From JAFGFY01 sp964520425 (GTDB taxonomy: Bacteria > Desulfobacterota > DSM-4660 > Desulfatiglandales > HGW-15): 10,216 bases of DNA. Made by a program: the position numbers and the translations under genes. Shown here piece after piece: positions 1-6,803 of the stretch. Position 1 is the stretch's first letter. Every line of letters starts with the position of its first letter. The notes below the pieces were generated by a model. That model was not told the origin of the DNA and searched no databases. It was given only the letters and a program-made list of their open reading frames with translations. The DNA lies in NCBI GenBank assembly GCA_964520425.1, contig CAZFMX010000097.1, positions 1 to 10,216 on the forward strand. The letters run 5' to 3'.

Positions 1-1
1 T

Positions 2-274
2 TTGGCAAACCATAAATCAGCCCTTAAGAGGGCGCGACAGAGCGAAATAAAAAGAGTGAGAAACAGCGGTTACAAAAGCAACTCAAAGAAAGCGGTCAAG
101 GCATTGAGAGTTGCTGTGACCAATAAATCAGCAGAGGAGGTCAAGGAGGGTTTGGCCCGAACCACCTCTCTCATGCAAAAGTCTGTTTCTAAGGGTGTCA
201 TTCATAAGAATACGGCTTCCCGCAAAATATCCCGTCTTGCCCGTCAAGTCAATCGGCTTACGGTTTCACAATAA
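2..274 (+). CDS. rpsT: 30S ribosomal protein S20
   Basis: S20 is a small basic protein that binds 16S rRNA in the 30S subunit and helps early assembly. The 90-residue product starts MANHKSALKRARQ, which is the family signature. It is rich in Lys and Arg throughout and has the usual helical S20 make-up, with family length of about 85 to 90 residues. The start codon is TTG, one base inside the window, so the ribosome-binding site and promoter lie outside. A TTG start is also used by E. coli rpsT, where the poor start is linked to autogenous control; whether that applies here is inference. It is the only plus-strand gene and converges with holA. The product is certain; completeness at the 5' end rests on the family start motif. 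Confidence 0.96.
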   Translation: MANHKSALKRARQSEIKRVRNSGYKSNSKKAVKALRVAVTNKSAEEVKEGLARTTSLMQKSVSKGVIHKNTASRKISRLARQVNRLTVSQ

Positions 275-406
275 GATTGCTTCGGAATATTTTGACCACA
301 TCCATAAGTCTTAGAATCTGATTGTTCAAATTCGATTGAGATTTACATACGGTATAGATCCAGCATTTCAAAGAGTTCTCGCAAACACGCGTGAGCATGA
401 ACCGTC
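275..406. other. Convergent intergenic region between rpsT and holA
   Basis: Both flanking genes end here, so terminators are expected. I see no strong GC-rich hairpin followed by a T tract on either strand. The only paired elements are weak: AATCT at 314-318 against AGATT at 339-343, and an 8-bp palindrome CACGCGTG at 385-392. Termination may be factor-dependent or use these weak stems. Confidence 0.5.
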
Positions 407-1417
407 TTAGGGTGTACACAAGGAAAACAACACATTTTCCAGGACCGGTTTTGGACGCGAACCTGATTTGAGCAGACCGTCTGTCTGATACAGCAGCCCA
501 AGCCCCTTCTCGAGCTCCTCTATGGACCAAACCTGGGATTGGGCAACAAATTCTTTTGTCGAAAAACCCGGCAGTCCCAGAGTCCTCTCCACATCCGCCT
601 TACTCCCCCCCTTGGAAAGGATGTGTTTTGTCTGCCACAGAAGCCTGAACTGCCTATTAAGCATGCCCAAGATCTGAAGAGGGGCCCCTATTTTGTCTTC
701 CTCCTCAAGGAATCGATTCAGAATCCTTAAGGATTCAGCACAGTTCCTCTCAGATATGCTCTTCATCAACTCGAATATCGTGTAGATCCGGGTATGAAGG
801 GCAAGTTCTCTCACCTGCTTCACTCCCACGGCCTCTTCTCCATATCTGAGACGAAGTTTTTCCAATTCTGCAAAGAGTTCCCTCAGGCTGTTCCCGACAA
901 TCTGATGAAGATAGGCACAAGCCTCGCCATCTATCTTCAGTCCCATCTCCCCGGCCGTTCGTTTGATCCATGGCACGACCTGCCTTTCACTCAGATTTGT
1001 GAAATTTACGGCCCGGCCTAACGATCTTATGCGCTTGTAGAAACTCATTCTGAAATCTGTCTTAGAAGAGATGAAAATGAGGCAGGTTGTTTCCACAGGC
1101 TCTTCGAGATAGGGTAGGAACTTCTCCAAATCACCGGCACGAAACTTTTCCGCTCTTCTGATGATGATCAGGCGGTTTGAGGCGAGGAATGGGAGGGACC
1201 GGGCTCTATTGATGATTTCCGCCGGATCGATCTTCTCTCCGCCATAAAACACCTCTACATTGAGAGCCCTTGCGGCAGCAGGAACAAAATCGTTACGGAT
1301 CTTGTCCAGGACTTTTTCCAGTCTGAATTCTCCTGGACCGTGAAATAGATAAAAAGGGGCGATTTCTCCTTTTTCTAGGGATTTGAGGACTTCCTCCGGT
1401 GCCAGATCTCGGGCCAT
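407..1417 (-). CDS. holA: DNA polymerase III delta subunit
   Basis: HolA is the delta subunit of the clamp loader. It opens the DnaN sliding clamp and loads it on primed DNA together with the tau/gamma and delta-prime subunits. The 336-residue protein has the family architecture: an N-terminal AAA+-like region starting with the FYLFHGPGEF stretch (about residues 22-31, in the degenerate P-loop position), then SLPFLASNRLIIIRR at about 74-88, which matches the conserved 'lpff..rrlv.v' strand. The C-terminal helical collar domain includes ILGMLNRQFRLLW. Length is typical (about 330-350). The ATG overlaps the lptE stop by one base (TAATG), implying translational coupling. lptE-holA adjacency, with rpsT nearby, is common in proteobacteria. 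The functional call is firm. Confidence 0.93.
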   Translation of the reverse strand: MARDLAPEEVLKSLEKGEIAPFYLFHGPGEFRLEKVLDKIRNDFVPAAARALNVEVFYGGEKIDPAEIINRARSLPFLASNRLIIIRRAEKFRAGDLEKFLPYLEEPVETTCLIFISSKTDFRMSFYKRIRSLGRAVNFTNLSERQVVPWIKRTAGEMGLKIDGEACAYLHQIVGNSLRELFAELEKLRLRYGEEAVGVKQVRELALHTRIYTIFELMKSISERNCAESLRILNRFLEEEDKIGAPLQILGMLNRQFRLLWQTKHILSKGGSKADVERTLGLPGFSTKEFVAQSQVWSIEELEKGLGLLYQTDGLLKSGSRPKPVLENVLFSLCTP

Positions 1418-1983
1418 TAAAACCTTTCCATGGTCTGGAGAAAGATTCTCTTGGCCAAAGTCTCGGCAATCGTCTCCAGGGCGTTCTTTTTGTTGAACCG
1501 GGTGATCAGAGGATCCCTATCTACAACATAACTCATTTTCTCTTCCATGTTCTCATTCCGCCAGATGACTTTCCCTGTTCTTTTATCCTCAAATCTTATG
1601 TCTGCCTTGACTCTTAGCATACGAGTTCTTGTTTCGGTATAGTGTGTCGAAGTCCCATTAATGGTTTGCTGATCGATGTCGTAACTCACAGGTTCAGTTC
1701 TGATGTTATAAACCCGGCCACTGAGAACGGTCTGGGCCTCTTCCTCGGACACAAGCGGAACCTTTGAATTTCTGATGAACTCCTCCCGAATAACGCGAGT
1801 AAAGTCGGCTTCAAAACCGAGGTCAGAAGACGTACTCTCGATCATGGGGATGGCCATGCTTTCCATTTTGATACCCATTGGATCCCCTGAGGATCGAATA
1901 GAGTATCCGCAAGCCATGATGAAAAACCCGGGCAGAAGCATCACCATTCCGAATAATAGATAATTGCGATATTTGAAGACCAT
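1417..1983 (-). CDS. lptE: LPS-assembly lipoprotein LptE (RlpB-like)
   Basis: LptE is an outer-membrane lipoprotein that plugs the LptD barrel and helps insert lipopolysaccharide into the outer leaflet. I place the start at the ATG at 1983. It gives a clean lipoprotein signal: K4/R6 positive end, a hydrophobic stretch YLLFGMVMLLPGFF, then lipobox I-M-A-C with the lipidated Cys at residue 25, followed by GYS (the CGY motif is usual in LptE). A GTGAG sequence sits just upstream. The open frame extends further to a TTG at 2019 and an ATG at 2010, but these would put a charged tail before the signal and lack a visible ribosome-binding site. The mature part contains the family's 'aIpmieS' strand and a VYDI-type repeat region (LSGRVYNIRTEPVSYD). 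About 188 residues, typical length. Its stop overlaps the holA start. Confidence 0.87.
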   Translation of the reverse strand: MVFKYRNYLLFGMVMLLPGFFIMACGYSIRSSGDPMGIKMESMAIPMIESTSSDLGFEADFTRVIREEFIRNSKVPLVSEEEAQTVLSGRVYNIRTEPVSYDIDQQTINGTSTHYTETRTRMLRVKADIRFEDKRTGKVIWRNENMEEKMSYVVDRDPLITRFNKKNALETIAETLAKRIFLQTMERF

Positions 1984-2013
1984 TATCTCACTTTCTTTCT
2001 TCAAAGGCATATG

Positions 2014-2040
2014 GTTCAACGTTCATAGGTTCAGAGTTAA
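2014..2040. repeat. Phased GTTCA / TGAAC short repeats upstream of lptE
   Basis: On the plus strand the pentamer GTTCA occurs at 2014-2018, 2021-2025 and 2029-2033, with a degenerate GTTAA at 2036-2040, giving a period of 7 to 8 bp. On the coding strand this reads as TGAAC repeats. It is a weaker array than the two TRYAMGG arrays but has the same period and the same kind of position, in a spacer between genes. Confidence 0.5.
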
Positions 2041-2155
2041 TTGACAACATATAGAAGATGCTGTCCCCTCTTCTTTAAGAGTAGTTTCCTAAGCCTGTCT
2101 GTTCCTTTCGGCCTTCAGCCTGTTTTTTCTTTCCTATCCCATACACTTTTTTTAA

Positions 2156-2190
2156 CCTTACACCTTGCACCGTGTACCGTGTACCGTGCA
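2156..2190 (-). repeat. Tandem heptamer array directly after the leuS stop codon
   Basis: On the minus strand, one base after the leuS TAG, five 7-bp units follow without interruption: TGCACGG, TACACGG, TACACGG, TGCAAGG, TGTAAGG. All end in GG and fit TRYAMGG. The array ends in an A-rich run toward lptE. It belongs to the same family as the array between ribD and ribE (8685-8726). Function unknown. Confidence 0.85.
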
Positions 2191-2191
2191 T

Positions 2192-4805
2192 CTATACAAC
2201 CACATTGACCAGCTTATCCCTAACCACGATCACCTTCTTGATCGGTTTTTCTCCTACAAAATCTTGAATCCTTTCGTCTTTAAGGGCTTCTGTCTCAATC
2301 TCCTTCTGGTCGAATGAGGCGGGAACTTCAATCCTGCTTCTCACCTTGCCATTGACCTGAATAACAATAAGTTTCTTGTCCACTTCCAGGGCATCACCCC
2401 GAAAAGCGGGCCATGGGATCTCCAGAAGACTTCTATCATGCCCCAGCATCCGCCAGCACTCCTCTGTAATGTGGGGTGCCACCGGTGAAAGCAGAAGTAT
2501 CGTGGCTTCCACAGCCTCTCTAACCAGAGACCAGTCCAAATCTCCCATATCCCGGTTACTTCCTAGGAACCTGTTGACCTCATTGATCAATTCCATAACT
2601 GCGCTGATGGCCGTATTAAAGTGAAAACGATCCTCAATATCATGGGTTACCTTTTGTATGGTTTGATGGGTCTTTCGGTGAAGATCTCTTAAAGAAGCAG
2701 AGAGGTCTCCCTTACCATTAAAGCTGGAGACTCTGGAAATATCTTCCAGGTGATCCGTGATCAATCGCCAGATTCGATTCAAAAACCGATACGATCCCTC
2801 CACGCCCTGGTCGTTCCATTCTAAGTCCCGCTCGGGCGGTGAGGCAAAAAGACAAAATACACGCACGGTATCGGCCCCATAACGGTTGACTAAATCCTCA
2901 GGGTCCACCACATTCTTTTTTGATTTAGACATCTTAAGAGTCTGTCCCGTGATAATCTCAGCCCGGCAATGAACGCATCGCTGGTCTTTTACGTCATCGG
3001 GATGAAGATATCCATGTTCAGGGCATTCCTGGGTCTCCTTGCAGACCATACCCTGAGTCAAGAGATTCCTAAAGGGTTCATCCAAATCCAAATAGCCCAA
3101 ATCGCGAAGCACCCGGGTATAGAACCGTGAGTAGAGGAGATGGAGGATAGCGTGTTCGATTCCGCCTATGTACTGGTCTACGGGCATCCAGTAATCCATG
3201 CTTTTGGGATCCATGGGACCATCCTCATACTCCGGACAGGTATATCGATAATAATACCACGAAGATTCCACAAAAGTGTCCATGGTGTCTGTCTCTCTTC
3301 GGGCACTTCCCCCGCACTTGGGACAATTAATCTCGTAAAAAGAGGGTTCAAGAGGAAGGGGGGAAGCCCCATTGGGCCCAATCTTCAAATCAAGGGGGAG
3401 CACCACGGGAAGGTCTACTTCCGGTACGGGCACCGTCCCGCATGAGTCGCAGTAGATGATAGGGATCGGCGTGCCCCAGTATCTCTGCCTGGAGATATTC
3501 CAGTCCCTCAGTCTGTAATTTACAGTTTTGTGTCCGAGGCCTTCTGATTCCAGGTAATCGGCGATGTCATCCAAGGCCTCCAGATTACCCTTCCCGTCAA
3601 AGGGGCCTGAATGGATCAGATTGCCCTCCCCTTCAGANNNNNNNNNNATTGACGAGGATCCCCTCTTCCTCATAGGCCTCGGTCATGGTCTCTTCGTTCA
3701 GTTCATTATCCGGAGGCCTGATCACCACCCGCAAGGGCAATTCGTACTTCTTGGCAAACTCAAAATCCCTTTGATCGTGGGTCGGAACGGCCATGATGGC
3801 CCCGGTCCCGTAATCAAAAAGAACAAAGTTGGCCACGTAGATGGGGATCTTCTCATGGGTCACGGGATTGATGCAGTACCTCCCGGTAAACATCCCCTCT
3901 TTTTCGGTAAAATCAGCGGTTCTCACAAAAGAATCAAGCCTGAGAGTCTTTTCTATAAATTCCAGTATTTCAGTCTCTTGAGGTTGATCCTTAATAATCT
4001 CCTTGATCATTGGATGTTCCGGAGCAAAACACATGAAGGTGGCCCCGTACAGGGTGTCCTGTCTGGTGGTGTAAACCTCCACCTCCTCGTCCGAATTCTC
4101 TAATGGGAAGCGGATGATGGCGCCATGGCTCTTTCCAATCCAATTCCTCTGCATGGACAAGACCCGCTCAGGCCACCCCGATAGCCGATCGCAGGCATCA
4201 AGGATTTCCTCGGCATAATCCGTGATCTTGAAGAACCAACTATCCATCTCCTTAAGGCTGACCTCTTGGTCTGTGTGCCGCCAACAGCAACCGTTCTCCA
4301 CCTGTTCTTTGGCCAAAACGGTCTGACAGCTTTCACACCAGTTCACATAGGTCCTTTTTTTATAGGCCAGGCCCTTTTCAAACATCTTCAGAAAAATAAG
4401 CTGTTCCCACCGATAGTATCTCGGATCACACGTGGCCAACTCCCGGTCCCAGTCATAGCTGAATCCCATCCTCTTGAGCTGGGATTTCATGGTCTTAATA
4501 TTCTGATGGGTCCATTTTTCAGGATGGGTTCCATGGTCAATAGCGGCATTTTCCGCTGGAAGCCCAAAGGCATCCCATCCAATGGGATGGAGCACATTCT
4601 TTCCGCACATTCTCTTGTAGCGCCCTACCACGTCTCCGATGGTATAATTCCTGACATGCCCCATGTGGAGCTTCCCCGATGGATAGGGAAACATTTCAAG
4701 AAGGTAATATTTTTCCTTGGAAGGATCTTCCTTGACTTTGAACAACCCACTACTTTCCCATATCTGTTGCCATTTCTTTTCTAATTCTAAAGGATTATAT
4801 AACAT
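2192..4805 (-). CDS. leuS: Leucyl-tRNA synthetase, interrupted by an assembly gap
   Basis: LeuRS charges tRNA-Leu in the cytoplasm. The N-terminal part (3648-4805) starts MLYNPLELEKKWQ and has the class I HIGH motif as HMGH at residues 47-50. The CP1 editing domain follows, with TTRQDTLYGATFM and the AVPTHDQRDFEFA stretch carrying the editing Asp. After the gap, the second part has YRLRDWNISRQRYWG, a CPKC zinc-type pair, KMSKS (bases 2921-2935), and the anticodon-binding and C-terminal domains ending in an IVVRDKLVNVVV tail. Ten Ns at 3638-3647 break the frame, because ten is not a multiple of three. Protein before the gap (ending EEEGILVN) and after it (EGEGNLIHSGPF) covers the same family segment twice. 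If that overlap is removed the protein is about 858 residues, close to normal (about 860). So I read one intact gene damaged by assembly, not a pseudogene. Confidence 0.93.
3638..3647. other. Assembly gap (10 N) inside leuS
   Basis: Ten undetermined bases, a typical placeholder length for a gap of unknown size. The coding frame differs on its two sides. Homologous LeuRS sequence is present on both sides, so the true gap may be negative (an overlap). Confidence 0.98.
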
Positions 4806-4852
4806 AGCTCATAAATACCATTAAAAACATGAAATACCGTGGATTGAAAAGA

Positions 4853-5452
4853 TCACATTCCCCCAACTGCTGCCATTTCCAGTACCTGTTCTTCCCCGAC
4901 GAAGAGGTCTCGAATAGATGAAAAAGCTCCTCGAAGTCTCAAAATAACCGGGGTCAACATGGCTGAGGGGTATCTCCCCACAGAAAAGATCATCTTAAGG
5001 GTGAAATCGGTTTCATCTTGATGATGCTCAAGAAACTGCTCCACAAGGTGGCGAGCGGCCAATTCCAGATGTGAAGAATGGGCCTCATCAGTATCCGCCA
5101 CAACCGGAATATGGATGCCGAAATTCCTTACACCGATACCATCAAGTGTAGCGCCGACTTCCGCCATCCGATCCGTCAGGGCTATGGTGTCGAAAACCGC
5201 TCTTTCTCCTAGTCCTTTGAGTAATATCTTGTCTGCCGCGATCATACCTTGCGAAGCTAGAAGGAGGGTTTCGCCGGGAGTACCGGTCCAGAATCCCGTC
5301 TTTTGCAGGTCAAGCCAAACACCTTTCATCATGTCATAGAGAGAGACCAGATCCCCTTTCGGTAAATCAGGATCGCTAAAAGTGAGGACCACTACGGCCT
5401 GGCATGACAGACCTTCCAGGGGGCGTTTAGAAAATTTCAGTTCAAGTCTCAT
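4853..5452 (-). CDS. Stand-alone M17 (cytosol) aminopeptidase N-terminal-domain-like protein
   Basis: This 199-residue protein resembles the N-terminal macro-like domain of leucyl aminopeptidases (family M17). The best match to the family pattern is GETLLL (residues 60-65), then KILLKGLGE (75-83, the 'rvlLvGLGk' strand), followed by helices and the GIGVRNFGIHIP strand. It ends 47 bp before leuS. The catalytic M17 domain, with its metal-binding and NTDAEGR motifs, is absent and I do not see it in the spacer. It can therefore hardly be a peptidase by itself. The macro-like fold may bind a nucleotide or ligand, or act as a regulator, but this is speculation. No signal peptide or membrane segment is visible. 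The ribosome-binding site is weak. It lies between nusB and leuS on the same strand and is probably in their operon. Confidence 0.72.
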   Translation of the reverse strand: MRLELKFSKRPLEGLSCQAVVVLTFSDPDLPKGDLVSLYDMMKGVWLDLQKTGFWTGTPGETLLLASQGMIAADKILLKGLGERAVFDTIALTDRMAEVGATLDGIGVRNFGIHIPVVADTDEAHSSHLELAARHLVEQFLEHHQDETDFTLKMIFSVGRYPSAMLTPVILRLRGAFSSIRDLFVGEEQVLEMAAVGGM

Positions 5453-5472
5453 ACCGTTGGTTTACTCGTGAA

Positions 5473-5895
5473 TTATTTGAGAAGACCCTCTTTCTTTAGC
5501 TGATTATAAATGTTGTCCAATATGCCGTTTATAAACCTGCCCGATTCCTCGGTCCCGTAAGTTTTACCCAATTCGACTGCTTCATCAATGGAGACTTTCG
5601 AGGGGATATCCGGTAGAACCAGGATTTCAAATGCCCCCAGTCTCAGGATCGCCCTATCGACTCGTGACATCCGCTCCAATCGCCAGTGTTGTGACGAAGC
5701 CCTGATCAACCCGTCCAATTCTTCCCTTTTCTCACAGACTCCCAGGACCAACTCTCTTGAAAAAACACGGCAGGACTTCGAGGGCCCAAAGCTCTCACAG
5801 ATAAGGTCAAAGACCTCATCCGGAACACCTGAGTTGTATTCCAAATGAAAAAGAACCTGTATGGCCAGTTCTCTGGCCCGACGTCTCGATCCCAT
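5473..5895 (-). CDS. nusB: Transcription antitermination factor NusB
   Basis: NusB binds boxA RNA with ribosomal protein S10 and supports processive antitermination on rRNA operons. The 140-residue, all-helical protein starts with the typical MGSRRRARELAIQVLF. It carries the core signatures MSRVDRAILRLGAFEIL (about 75-91) and KVSIDEAVELGKTYG with SGRFINGILDNI toward the C-terminus. Length is usual. It follows ribH on the same strand, the common ribH-nusB pairing, but here the spacer is about 170 bp and contains a strong hairpin. The ribosome-binding site next to the ATG is poor: GAGAG ends only one base before it. The next gene starts about 20 bp after the stop. Confidence 0.95.
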   Translation of the reverse strand: MGSRRRARELAIQVLFHLEYNSGVPDEVFDLICESFGPSKSCRVFSRELVLGVCEKREELDGLIRASSQHWRLERMSRVDRAILRLGAFEILVLPDIPSKVSIDEAVELGKTYGTEESGRFINGILDNIYNQLKKEGLLK

Positions 5896-6067
5896 ACTCT
5901 CATTTCTGCGGGAGGGACTCTTCCCTCCCCGTCAGTTGATATGATTTGAATGCCGAAGGCCACTCTCTCATGCCATGCTGAAGGACGCCTAAAAAGGCCA
6001 TCATCTCGGATCTTCAAAATGGTTCACAAGGTTTGATCGGGTGGGAAAGGCAATCGGACGACGTGAA
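5896..6067. other. ribH-nusB intergenic region
   Basis: The spacer holds a strong GC hairpin near nusB (listed separately), a small stem GCCT-AAAA-AGGC at 5987-5998, and an imperfect 12-bp direct repeat (ATGCCGAAGGCC against ATGCTGAAGGAC, about 5950-5986). An open frame crossing it into nusB in another register has no recognisable protein and is taken as spurious. Confidence 0.5.
5910..5929 (-). promoter_or_regulatory. Perfect GC-rich hairpin upstream of nusB
   Basis: GGGAGGG (5910-5916) and CCCTCCC (5923-5929) form a perfect 7-bp stem with a 6-base loop, ending 14 bases before the nusB ATG. There is no T tract after it on the minus strand, so it is not a standard intrinsic terminator. On the transcript one arm carries a GGAGGG (Shine-Dalgarno-like) sequence paired with its complement. 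It could be an attenuator, an RNA-stability element or a translational control stem. Confidence 0.5.
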
Positions 6068-6535
6068 TCAAACCAGTTTTTTGAAGAGATTCACCATCTC
6101 CATGGCTGCCATAGCGGCATCCCAGCCCTTATTCCCCGACTTGGATCCTGCCCTTTCAATGGCCTGTTCCAGGCTATCCGTCGTCAGGACACCAAATGTC
6201 ACCGGTGTATTGGTTTCAAGGGCGACAGCAGCAATTCCCTTGGAGACCTCTGCGGCCACATAATCAAAATGGGGTGTCGCACCTCTGATCACGGCGCCGA
6301 GGCAAATAATGGCGTCAAATTTCCCGGCTTCAGCCAGTTTTTTGGCGACAAGCGGAATCTCAAAACTTCCAGGCACCTTGACTAGAGTCATTTTTTCGTC
6401 GCTGGCGCCATGACGGTTAAGGGCGTCCATCGCCCCTTCAACCAGTTTCGAAGAGATGAAATCGTTGAATCGACTGACAACAATCGCAAAACGCAGACCT
6501 TCTGCCGATATCTTACCTTCCAGTGTTTTGGGCAT
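6068..6535 (-). CDS. ribH: 6,7-dimethyl-8-ribityllumazine synthase
   Basis: RibH condenses 5-amino-6-ribitylamino-uracil with 3,4-dihydroxy-2-butanone 4-phosphate to give the lumazine that RibE converts to riboflavin; it assembles as a pentamer or an icosahedral shell. The 155-residue protein shows the full signature: RFAIVVSRFND near residue 15-25 (stacking Phe), VKVPGSFEIP (53-61), GAVIRGATPHFDYV with catalytic His89, and NTPVTFGVLTTDSLEQAIER. Length is typical. An AAGGGGAAG ribosome-binding sequence precedes the ATG by about 8 bases. The upstream spacer to ribBA is unusually long and carries an IS200/IS605-like remnant ending about 25 bp from the start codon, so the native leader may have been changed by an insertion. 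Confidence 0.97.
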   Translation of the reverse strand: MPKTLEGKISAEGLRFAIVVSRFNDFISSKLVEGAMDALNRHGASDEKMTLVKVPGSFEIPLVAKKLAEAGKFDAIICLGAVIRGATPHFDYVAAEVSKGIAAVALETNTPVTFGVLTTDSLEQAIERAGSKSGNKGWDAAMAAMEMVNLFKKLV

Positions 6536-6555
6536 CAGACTTCCCCTTTCCTAAA

Positions 6556-6567
6556 GTTTCATGAAAC
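6556..6567. repeat. 12-bp perfect palindrome in the ribH leader
   Basis: GTTTCATGAAAC is a perfect inverted repeat located between the IS-end hairpin and the ribH ribosome-binding site. It could be an operator-type site or could simply come from the junction between the element end and its target. Confidence 0.6.
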
Positions 6568-6568
6568 C

Positions 6569-6586
6569 CCACGGCTAAACCCGTGG
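6569..6586 (-). repeat. Subterminal hairpin of the IS200/IS605-like end
   Basis: CCACGG (6569-6574) pairs perfectly with CCGTGG (6581-6586) around a 6-base loop. On the minus strand the loop is GTTTAG. There is no following T tract, so it is a transposon-end type stem rather than a terminator. Confidence 0.7.
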
Positions 6587-6596
6587 CTCCATTAAG

Positions 6597-6791
6597 TTAC
6601 CCGTCTTCGCCTTCGATTACGACGCAATTATCCGCCTCAGCCTGGGGGTGACATCGGGCCGTAGCATAATCCATCCCTCCGACTCCGATTGGGGAGGCAT
6701 TTACACATTCATCCACGAACCCCGCCTTTACCAGGGCGGAATCTCCGCAAAGCTTCGACAAGCTGGTGGTCTTCTGCGAAGGCGGATACAT
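6597..6791 (-). pseudogene. Possible tnpB 3' remnant (64-codon open frame)
   Basis: A 64-codon frame fills the remnant and stops 10 bases before the subterminal hairpin, the position where tnpB ends in complete elements. The translated tail (for example GVGGMDYATARCHPQAEA) has no RuvC or zinc-finger motif, so if this is tnpB only the poorly conserved C-terminal tail is left. It may equally be non-coding omega-RNA sequence that happens to stay open. No ribosome-binding site is evident. Low confidence as a gene fragment. Confidence 0.25.
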
Positions 6792-6803
6792 TCAAGAACA
6801 GAC

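Larger units (their letters stand above)
1984..2191. other. leuS-lptE intergenic region
   Basis: About 200 bp without a gene. It holds a heptamer array next to the leuS stop and a phased GTTCA/TGAAC repeat next to lptE (listed separately). Between them lie A-rich runs on the coding strand and two copies of ACAGGCT about 19 bp apart. A small stem CTCTT-CTTT-AAGAG is visible near 2070-2085. I cannot name a convincing promoter or intrinsic terminator for lptE or leuS here. Confidence 0.5.
6561..6797 (-). mobile_element. Remnant resembling the right end of an IS200/IS605 (TnpB-type) element
   Basis: The ribBA-ribH spacer is 268 bp, while other rib spacers are 4 to 40 bp. Read on the minus strand it ends with an open-frame stop (TAA, 6597-6599), a 10-base linker, then the hairpin CCACGGGTTTAGCCGTGG (6569-6586) and GGGTTTCAT. 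A tnpB stop followed by such a subterminal hairpin and a TTCA-type end is the layout of right ends in the IS200/IS605 and IS1341 groups. Upstream there are many short stems: AGCTT/AAGCT at 6751-6764, GCGGA/TCCGC at 6736-6748, CCGCC/GGCGG at 6722-6739, CCTCC/GGAGG at 6676-6697 and CGTC/GACG at 6602-6624. This fits a structured omega-RNA-like 3' region. A possible left boundary is the TTGAAT near 6791-6796. No transposase is present. The assignment rests on layout and remembered family sequence; the exact ends are guesses. Confidence 0.5.

Noticed and set aside
258..530. Minus-strand 90-codon frame overlapping the 3' end of holA and the rpsT tail
   Set aside because: It overlaps holA in another frame, has no ribosome-binding site or family likeness, and overlaps the end of rpsT.
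2040..2045. TTGACA on the plus strand as a -35 box
   Set aside because: No matching -10 box at 16-18 bp, and it would drive transcription antisense to leuS. The complement on the coding strand (TTGTCA) also lacks a properly spaced -10.
2105..2140. Possible plus-strand terminator near GGCCTTCAGCCTGTTTTTT
   Set aside because: The stem has only three GC pairs and no plus-strand gene ends near here.
3638..3647. Frameshifted leuS as a pseudogene, or an intein/intron insertion
   Set aside because: The break coincides with the N gap, both halves are intact with all motifs, and the flanking protein overlap explains it as an assembly join.
3564..4103. Plus-strand open frame crossing the N gap
   Set aside because: It runs through undetermined bases and is antisense to leuS.
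4811..4839. Two GGTATTT copies just before leuS
   Set aside because: Very short and AT-rich; expected by chance. No evidence of a T-box leader despite the aminoacyl-tRNA synthetase gene.
5706..6017. Minus-strand 103-codon frame upstream of and overlapping nusB
   Set aside because: Half of it is an alternate frame of nusB; the spacer part resembles no known protein.
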